A stretch of 10,098 nucleotides of DNA from JAWLCG01 sp041687295 (GTDB lineage Bacteria; Planctomycetota; Phycisphaerae; SM23-33; FEN-1343). Below the pieces are notes generated by a model that did no database searches, had not been told where the DNA came from, and saw only the letters and a list, made by a program, of their open reading frames with translations. Every line of letters begins with the position of its first letter. Position 1 is the first letter of the stretch. The stretch is from the NCBI GenBank assembly GCA_041687295.1, contig JAWLCG010000172.1, positions 1 to 10,098 on the forward strand. Direction: 5' to 3'. Shown piece by piece: positions 7,201-10,098 of this stretch. Position numbers and translations under genes: made by a program.

Positions 7201-10098
7201 ACAACGTCAACCTGCCCTCGCTGATCAACTACATGGCCGTCAAGGGCCTGATCAACGACACCGACCACGGCCACAAGAACTTCTTCCCCTACCTCGACAA
7301 GGCCACCATGGAGTGGCAGCTGCTGCCGTGGGACCACGACCTCACCTGGGGCCGGACCCAGTCCGGCGGCGTGTTCAACGACAACCTCTTCCCACTGGGC
7401 GACCCGGTGACCCCGTGGAACACCGTTATCGCCGGCGTGCAGAACCACGGCCACACCGAACTGATGTCGATGTTCATGCGGCGGATGCGGACGCTGCTGG
7501 ACGACTACTTCTACGACACGACCTGGCTGGACGCGAAGATCGCCGAATTCAAGGCGACGGCCGCCGCCGACATCCAGCTCGACTACGACCGCTGGGGCAC
7601 CTGGGACAACGACCCCAACTGGGACCTCGACAACGAGATCAGCCGCATCCGCGACCAGTTCGTCGTCCAGCGGCGCGAGTACCTCAACACCTACACGCAC
7701 TCCCAGAAGGGCCTGGTGTTGCCCGGCTCGCAGCCGACCAGCCCCAGCCTGGTCATCGACTCGCTGGAGTTCAACCCCGCCAGCGGCAACCAGGACCAGG
7801 AGTGGATCCGCATCCGCAACCCCAACGGCTATGCAGTGGACATCTCCAACTACCGCCTGACCGGCGGGGTGAGCTTCACCTTCGCCTCGGGCACGGTGAT
7901 CCCGGCCAACGACTCGGTCTACGTCTCGCCGGACGTGGCGGCCTTCCGTTCGCGGACCGTCAGTCCGCGAGGCGGGCAGAGCAACTTCGTCGTCGGGCCT
8001 TACAGCGGACACCTGTCCAACTGGGGCGAGACGCTCCATCTGCTCGACGCCAGCGGCGCGATGGTCGACGACCATACCTACGCCGGCGCCCCCAGCACCG
8101 TCCAGGAGAGCCTCCGCATCACCGAGTTGCTTTACAACCCGGCCCCTGGCGGAATCTACGACAAGGACGAGTACGAGTTTGTCGAGCTGACCAACGTCGG
8201 CATCAGCACGCTGGACCTGAGCGGCGTGGCCTTTACGGACGGCATCGCCTTCACCTTCCCCGCCGGCGTGACGCTGGCGCCGGGCGAGCGGGCCGTGCTG
8301 GTGACCAACGAGGCCGCCTTCCAGAGCCGCTACGGCACCGGGCCGCGGATCCTGGGCACCTACACCGGCAAGCTCTCCAACAGCGGCGAGAACCTCAAGC
8401 TCGAAGACGCCTCCAACTCGACCGTGCTGGACTTCAGCTACAAGGACGGCTGGTACCCGATGACCGACGGCGACGGCTGGTCGCTGGTCATCGTCGACCC
8501 GCTGGCCAGCCACGACACCTGGGGTGACAAGGCCCAGTGGCGGCCCAGCAATGCCCCCGGCGGCACGCCCGGCACCGATGAGGCCATCCTCATCCAGCCC
8601 GGCGTCGTGGTGATCAATGAGCTGATGACCCACCCCGAGGAGGAGATCGGCGACTGGATCGAGCTGCACAACCCCACCACCACCGCCATCGACATCGGCG
8701 GCTGGTACCTCAGCGACTCCGCCAGCAACCTGACGAAGTACCGCATCCCGGACGGGACGTCCATCCCCGCCGGCGGCTACGCGGTCTTCACGCAGGCCGA
8801 CCACTTCGGCTCGGCCGCCGCCAACACGCCGTTCGGCCTCAGCGAGGACGGCGAGACCGTCTACCTGACGGCCGCCACGAATGGCGTGATGGGAGGCTTC
8901 CAGATCCACGAGTCCTTCGGGGCCCTGTGGAACGGCGTGACCGTGGGCCGGTACGTCAATGCCGACGGGGACATCGAGTTCGTCGCCCTGCAGGCCCCCA
9001 CGCCCGGCGCCGCCAACACCCCCGGACGCATCGGCCCGGTGGTCATCAGCGAAATCATGTACTACCCGGCCGCCGGCGTGGAGTACCTGGAGATCCGCAA
9101 CACGACCGGCTCGGCCATTCCGTTGTTCGACCCGGCCATGCCGAGCAACACCTGGCGGTTCGGCGAGGGCATCGACTTCAGCTTCCCGGCCGGGCAGGTC
9201 CTGCCGGCGGGCGGGCTGGCGATGATCGTGCCGATCGACCCGGCCACCTTCCGGGCGCAGTACGGCATCCCGACGTCGGTGCAGATCTTCGGCCCCTACA
9301 CCGGTGCCCTGAGCAACGGCGGCGAGCGTCTGACGCTGGAGGCCACGAACACTCCCGACACGATCACGGGCAGCTTCGGCTGGGTCGTGATCGACAGCGT
9401 GGAATACGGCGACATGGCCCCCTGGCCGACCAGCCCCGACGGCTTCGGGCCCTCGCTGGTCCGCCGCGAGTTGCGGAACTACAGCGACGAGTCGACGAAC
9501 TGGCAGGCGTCGATCCCCGGCGGCACGCCCGGCGTGGTGGACGGCGTCGACACGATTGCCCCCCGCGTGGCCGGCCACCTCGTGGCCGCCACCGGCACGA
9601 CCGCGTGGCTGTACTTCAGCGAGGACGTGGGCGCGAGCCTCAACAAAGCCGATCTGCAGGTGGTCAATACGACCACCGGCTCGCCGGTCAACCTCGCCGC
9701 CGCCTCGCTGACCTACAACCCGCAGTCGTGGATCGCCCGGTGGAACCTTAACGGTATTCTGCAGCCTGGGCATGAGTACCAGGTGACGCTCCCAGCCGGG
9801 GCCGTGACCGACGTGGCTGGCCTGGCCCTGGCGGTGCCCTACAGCTTCACCATCGAGGTCGACGGCGGCACGCCGCAACTGCCCGGCGACGCCAACGGCG
9901 ACGGCCAGATTGACGACCGCGACCTCAATGTCGTGCTGAGCAACTGGGGCGACCTGGGCGGCTGGGACCAGGGCGACTTCAACGGCGACGGCCTGATCGA
10001 CGACCGCGACCTGAACATCCTGTTGGGCCACTGGGGCGATCTCGCCGCTCAGGCCCAGCCCGCGCCGGAAGAGGCCGTCCTGTCGGCCCCGGCCGGTG
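4284..10098 (+). CDS. Giant surface protein: LEPR-XLL-like motif, FN3-like, CotH kinase, five lamin-tail domains, dockerin (3' partial)
   Basis: The frame stays open from ATG 4284 to the window edge (1,938 complete codons). Domains by residue: 15-26 SLESLEQRLLLS, a variant of the planctomycete LEPR-XLL N-terminal motif; ~27-200 a beta-sandwich with GFNDSGW and IDDAFVAYINGQEV; ~205-303 Ig-like; 304-400 and 401-504 fibronectin-III-like; 505-648 lamin-tail 1; ~649-760 a beta domain with HDDGLHGDGLAGDGVYG (707-723); ~763-1139 CotH kinase-like; lamin-tail 2-5 at ~1156-1277, 1278-1432, 1441-1582 and 1586-1753; ~1757-1860 Ig-like with FSEDV; 1866-1918 dockerin pair. There is no ordinary hydrophobic signal peptide, so the LEPR-like segment may take part in export. 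The domain set implies an extracytoplasmic or cell-surface protein. Lamin-tail and FN3 modules are probably structural or adhesive, CotH-type domains phosphorylate secreted proteins, and dockerins bind cohesins or Ca2+. The substrate and true role cannot be read from the sequence. Any C-terminal anchor lies beyond the window. Confidence 0.9.
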   Translation, partial: MASRPTADLWNEPVSLESLEQRLLLSTVTLIESNAVARYLVPTSSSVDAVWREVGFNDSGWSAGPQGIGYDTGTDYDPMIGTDVQALMYNRASTCYIRIPFTIENPSDVISLSLQMQIDDAFVAYINGQEVARSALVPAVLAWNSEATNWSPEPGPDTWTPFDVNSALSSLLTGTNILAIHGMNDRPSSSDLLVRATLSAEIDDSTFGVASTTPASEAYVGSSPATFTVNFELPIDPASLQASDLKVDGISATGFTVVDADTVAFTLPTLAPGPHTVTMEANSVTSTTGRQLVPFTSDFTVVDVPEIVIANATDVRVTTATVGAEITYTGFEESHVLLFWGDQDAGQGGSWDNFVDLGQHGYGEITHTLTDLTPGTTYYYRMVATNSAGASWTASRSFATAEAMVATVATLEPSRFLSSSAQLNGEVIDTGGQSPIIHIVWGGTDGGTNPANWDNDVTLGRVDGGTFSTIAEGLVSGQTYYYSVYAVNDSGTSWAPVAQTFEARDNLPLITEFMASNASRLADQDGDYSDWIELYNPAEVAVNLDGWYLTDNAGNLTKWRLPAVTLGAGEYLVIFASSKDRAVAGQQLHTNFSLSAMGEYLALVEPDGETVVHDYTFGQQYSNVSYGLTDDLSAERFFVTPTPGAVNGTGVADLGPIIENVSHGPHVPGEHDDIVVTVQVSPQFYDVTTVTLRYRVMYGAEVSVQMHDDGLHGDGLAGDGVYGATIPASASQAGQMVRYYVTATDAQGSNSRFPLYASPTNSEQYLGTVIAPDSIDSNLPVLHWFVQNASAANTRTGTRASVYYNGEFYDNVFVRVRGGSTAGQPNPNHKFEFNPGHHFLYDPNERRVDEFNLNSNVSDKSWMRQWLSWKLFEEAGFPTHEVFMMRVQQNNTFYAVNTWIEQPDWRMLDRLGLNTDAALFKVVGNGNGLQASLVASKSGIEQKYGDETDWNRLYTLASSATAWGGTGERFYYDNVNLPSLINYMAVKGLINDTDHGHKNFFPYLDKATMEWQLLPWDHDLTWGRTQSGGVFNDNLFPLGDPVTPWNTVIAGVQNHGHTELMSMFMRRMRTLLDDYFYDTTWLDAKIAEFKATAAADIQLDYDRWGTWDNDPNWDLDNEISRIRDQFVVQRREYLNTYTHSQKGLVLPGSQPTSPSLVIDSLEFNPASGNQDQEWIRIRNPNGYAVDISNYRLTGGVSFTFASGTVIPANDSVYVSPDVAAFRSRTVSPRGGQSNFVVGPYSGHLSNWGETLHLLDASGAMVDDHTYAGAPSTVQESLRITELLYNPAPGGIYDKDEYEFVELTNVGISTLDLSGVAFTDGIAFTFPAGVTLAPGERAVLVTNEAAFQSRYGTGPRILGTYTGKLSNSGENLKLEDASNSTVLDFSYKDGWYPMTDGDGWSLVIVDPLASHDTWGDKAQWRPSNAPGGTPGTDEAILIQPGVVVINELMTHPEEEIGDWIELHNPTTTAIDIGGWYLSDSASNLTKYRIPDGTSIPAGGYAVFTQADHFGSAAANTPFGLSEDGETVYLTAATNGVMGGFQIHESFGALWNGVTVGRYVNADGDIEFVALQAPTPGAANTPGRIGPVVISEIMYYPAAGVEYLEIRNTTGSAIPLFDPAMPSNTWRFGEGIDFSFPAGQVLPAGGLAMIVPIDPATFRAQYGIPTSVQIFGPYTGALSNGGERLTLEATNTPDTITGSFGWVVIDSVEYGDMAPWPTSPDGFGPSLVRRELRNYSDESTNWQASIPGGTPGVVDGVDTIAPRVAGHLVAATGTTAWLYFSEDVGASLNKADLQVVNTTTGSPVNLAAASLTYNPQSWIARWNLNGILQPGHEYQVTLPAGAVTDVAGLALAVPYSFTIEVDGGTPQLPGDANGDGQIDDRDLNVVLSNWGDLGGWDQGDFNGDGLIDDRDLNILLGHWGDLAAQAQPAPEEAVLSAPAG
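4326..4361 (+). other. LEPR-XLL-like N-terminal motif (LEQRLLL)
   Basis: These codons give SLESLEQRLLLS (residues 15-26). Planctomycete giant surface proteins commonly carry a short N-terminal LEPRxLL motif just before the first extracytoplasmic domain. Here Gln replaces the usual Pro, and LES/LEQ reads like a small local repetition. The placement, followed at once by beta-strand sequence, is what supports the match. Confidence 0.7.
5193..5795 (+). repeat. Two tandem fibronectin-III-like modules
   Basis: Residues 304-400 and 401-504 share one pattern. Each has a WG-D-G segment, then WDN followed by LG, then a leucine-containing GTTYYY or GQTYYY strand, an A-N-SG turn, SW and a closing F-A strand. 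They look like an old tandem duplication with strong divergence. This style of FN3-like module is common in large exported proteins of Planctomycetota and Verrucomicrobiota. They are probably spacers between the N-terminal domains and the first lamin-tail domain. Confidence 0.65.
5796..6227 (+). other. Lamin-tail domain 1 (type A)
   Basis: Residues 505-648 begin ITEFMASN and contain DWIELYNP, LDGWYLTD, LTKWRLP and TNFSLSAMGEYLALV, then end in TPTPGAVNG. These are typical landmarks of bacterial lamin-tail (LTD) domains, Ig-like folds used in surface and secreted proteins. Its closest internal relative is domain 4. Confidence 0.8.
6570..7700 (+). other. CotH kinase-like domain
   Basis: Residues ~763-1139 show the CotH plan. 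The N-lobe has VRVRGGS (814-820) and a Lys in HKFEF (K830) as candidate nucleotide-binding Lys. FNLNSNVSDKSWMRQWLSWK follows, then a strand ending WIEQPD (E901). The catalytic loop-like segment is NDTDHGHKNFF (D994, H997, N999) and the metal-binding segment is LLPWDHDLTWG (D1017, D1019). CotH enzymes are atypical protein kinases first known from spore coats. Many bacteria have exported homologues next to lamin-tail domains. All candidate active-site residues seem present, so activity is plausible. Residue roles are assigned by pattern only. Confidence 0.8.
7950..7970. repeat. Perfect 8-bp palindromic hairpin inside lamin-tail domain 2
   Basis: TCGCGGAC (7950-7957) and GTCCGCGA (7963-7970) are exact inverted copies around the loop CGTCA. 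They encode the stretch SRTVSPR between the shared AAFRSR and GPYSG landmarks, a loop a few residues longer than in domains 3 and 5. It may be a chance GC-rich hairpin or a palindromic repeat tolerated in a variable loop. Confidence 0.5.
8555..9533 (+). repeat. Two identical 19-nt copies at ends of lamin-tail domains 3 and 5
   Basis: CCCCGGCGGCACGCCCGGC occurs at 8555-8573 and 9515-9533, exactly 960 nt apart and in the same reading frame. It encodes the PGGTPG turn closing each domain. Identity at the DNA level is greater than in the surrounding, diverged domain sequence. It may reflect conserved protein sequence plus narrow codon choice, or local gene conversion. Confidence 0.6.
9552..9863 (+). 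other. C-terminal Ig-like domain (SbsA/Big_5-like)
   Basis: Residues ~1757-1860 begin TIAPRVAG and contain WLYFSEDV, then a strand before LQPGHEYQVTLPAGAVTDVAG. This matches the bacterial Ig-like plan in which a 'FSE/FSEPV' strand is followed by 'Y-V-L-G-V-D-AGN'. Such domains often sit between the main body of a large surface protein and its C-terminal dockerin or anchor. Confidence 0.65.
9879..10040 (+). repeat. Type I dockerin: two EF-hand-like repeats
   Basis: The first repeat reads GDANGDGQIDDRDLNVVLSN (residues 1868-1887) and the second GDFNGDGLIDDRDLNILLGH (1897-1916), each followed by WGD. The copies are 87 nt apart. The D-N-D-x-D spacing (D1869, N1871, D1873, D1877; D1898, N1900, D1902, D1906) is that of dockerin Ca2+-binding loops. 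In cellulosome bacteria dockerins bind cohesins. In Planctomycetota they are common at the ends of large exported proteins, where partners are mostly unknown. An Ala/Pro-rich linker follows and runs off the window. Confidence 0.9.

Larger units (their letters stand above)
7749..9542 (+). repeat. Array of four lamin-tail domains (2-5)
   Basis: Four domains follow the kinase: 7749-8114, 8115-8579, 8604-9029 and 9039-9542. Each starts with a strand of the form ID/ITE/INE/ISE, then an acidic E-W/F/L-IE or EL segment with N. Domains 2, 3 and 5 share AAFRSR/AAFQSR/ATFRAQ and later GPYSGHLSN/GTYTGKLSN/GPYTGALSN (type B). Domain 4 has DWIELHNP, GGWYLSD, LTKYRIP and TPFGLSEDGETVYL, like domain 1 (type A). 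The ends carry PGGTPG (3, 5) or TPGAAN (4). Confidence 0.75.

Noticed and set aside
4179..10031. A 1,950-codon open frame on the minus strand opposite the giant surface-protein gene
   Set aside because: Its codons align exactly with the sense codons, so its stops would require sense TTA, CTA or TCA codons, which this GC-rich gene avoids. The product is a low-complexity Val/Gly/Asp/Ala/Arg/His-rich string without recognisable domains, while the sense strand has clear domain order, a ribosome-binding site and a conserved N-terminus.

Overview
The window looks like the chromosome of a high-GC member of the Planctomycetota. The strongest evidence is the third gene, a very large modular surface protein. 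It opens with a variant of the planctomycete LEPR-XLL motif (here LEQRLLL), carries lamin-tail and CotH-kinase domains, and has a type I dockerin pair close to the window edge. Codon use is strongly G/C-ending in all three genes. No rRNA, tRNA, CRISPR array, transposase or phage gene was seen.

Layout, all genes on the + strand. (1) Positions 2-3469 hold the 3' part of a large coiled-coil AAA+ ATPase of the type annotated as 'DNA repair ATPase' (DUF3686 plus a MoxR/AAA_5-like ATPase core); its 5' end lies outside the window. (2) Positions 3481-4107, only 11 nt downstream, encode a PspA/IM30 (ESCRT-III-like) membrane-remodelling protein, so the two are very probably one operon. (3) Positions 4108-4283 are a non-coding gap. 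A perfect 10-bp inverted repeat starts in the last codon of the PspA-like gene and ends inside the gap, enclosing a short direct repeat. (4) From 4284 a giant open frame runs off the right edge with at least 1,938 codons. Its order is LEQRLLL motif, N-terminal beta-sandwich, Ig-like domain, two fibronectin-III-like modules, lamin-tail domain, beta domain with a DDG-HGDG motif, CotH kinase-like domain, four more lamin-tail domains, Ig-like domain, dockerin pair.

How they may work together: the first two genes look like an envelope-stress module in which an ATPase acts with, or on, a PspA-type membrane scaffold. The giant gene has its own leader and ribosome-binding site and is probably an independent transcription unit for an exported or surface protein. 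I see no direct functional link between the pair and the giant protein.

The window is more a well-preserved example of known families than a clearly undescribed system. The best leads are the ATPase-PspA pair, the CotH kinase embedded in a lamin-tail/dockerin surface protein, and the inverted repeat at the end of the PspA-like gene.
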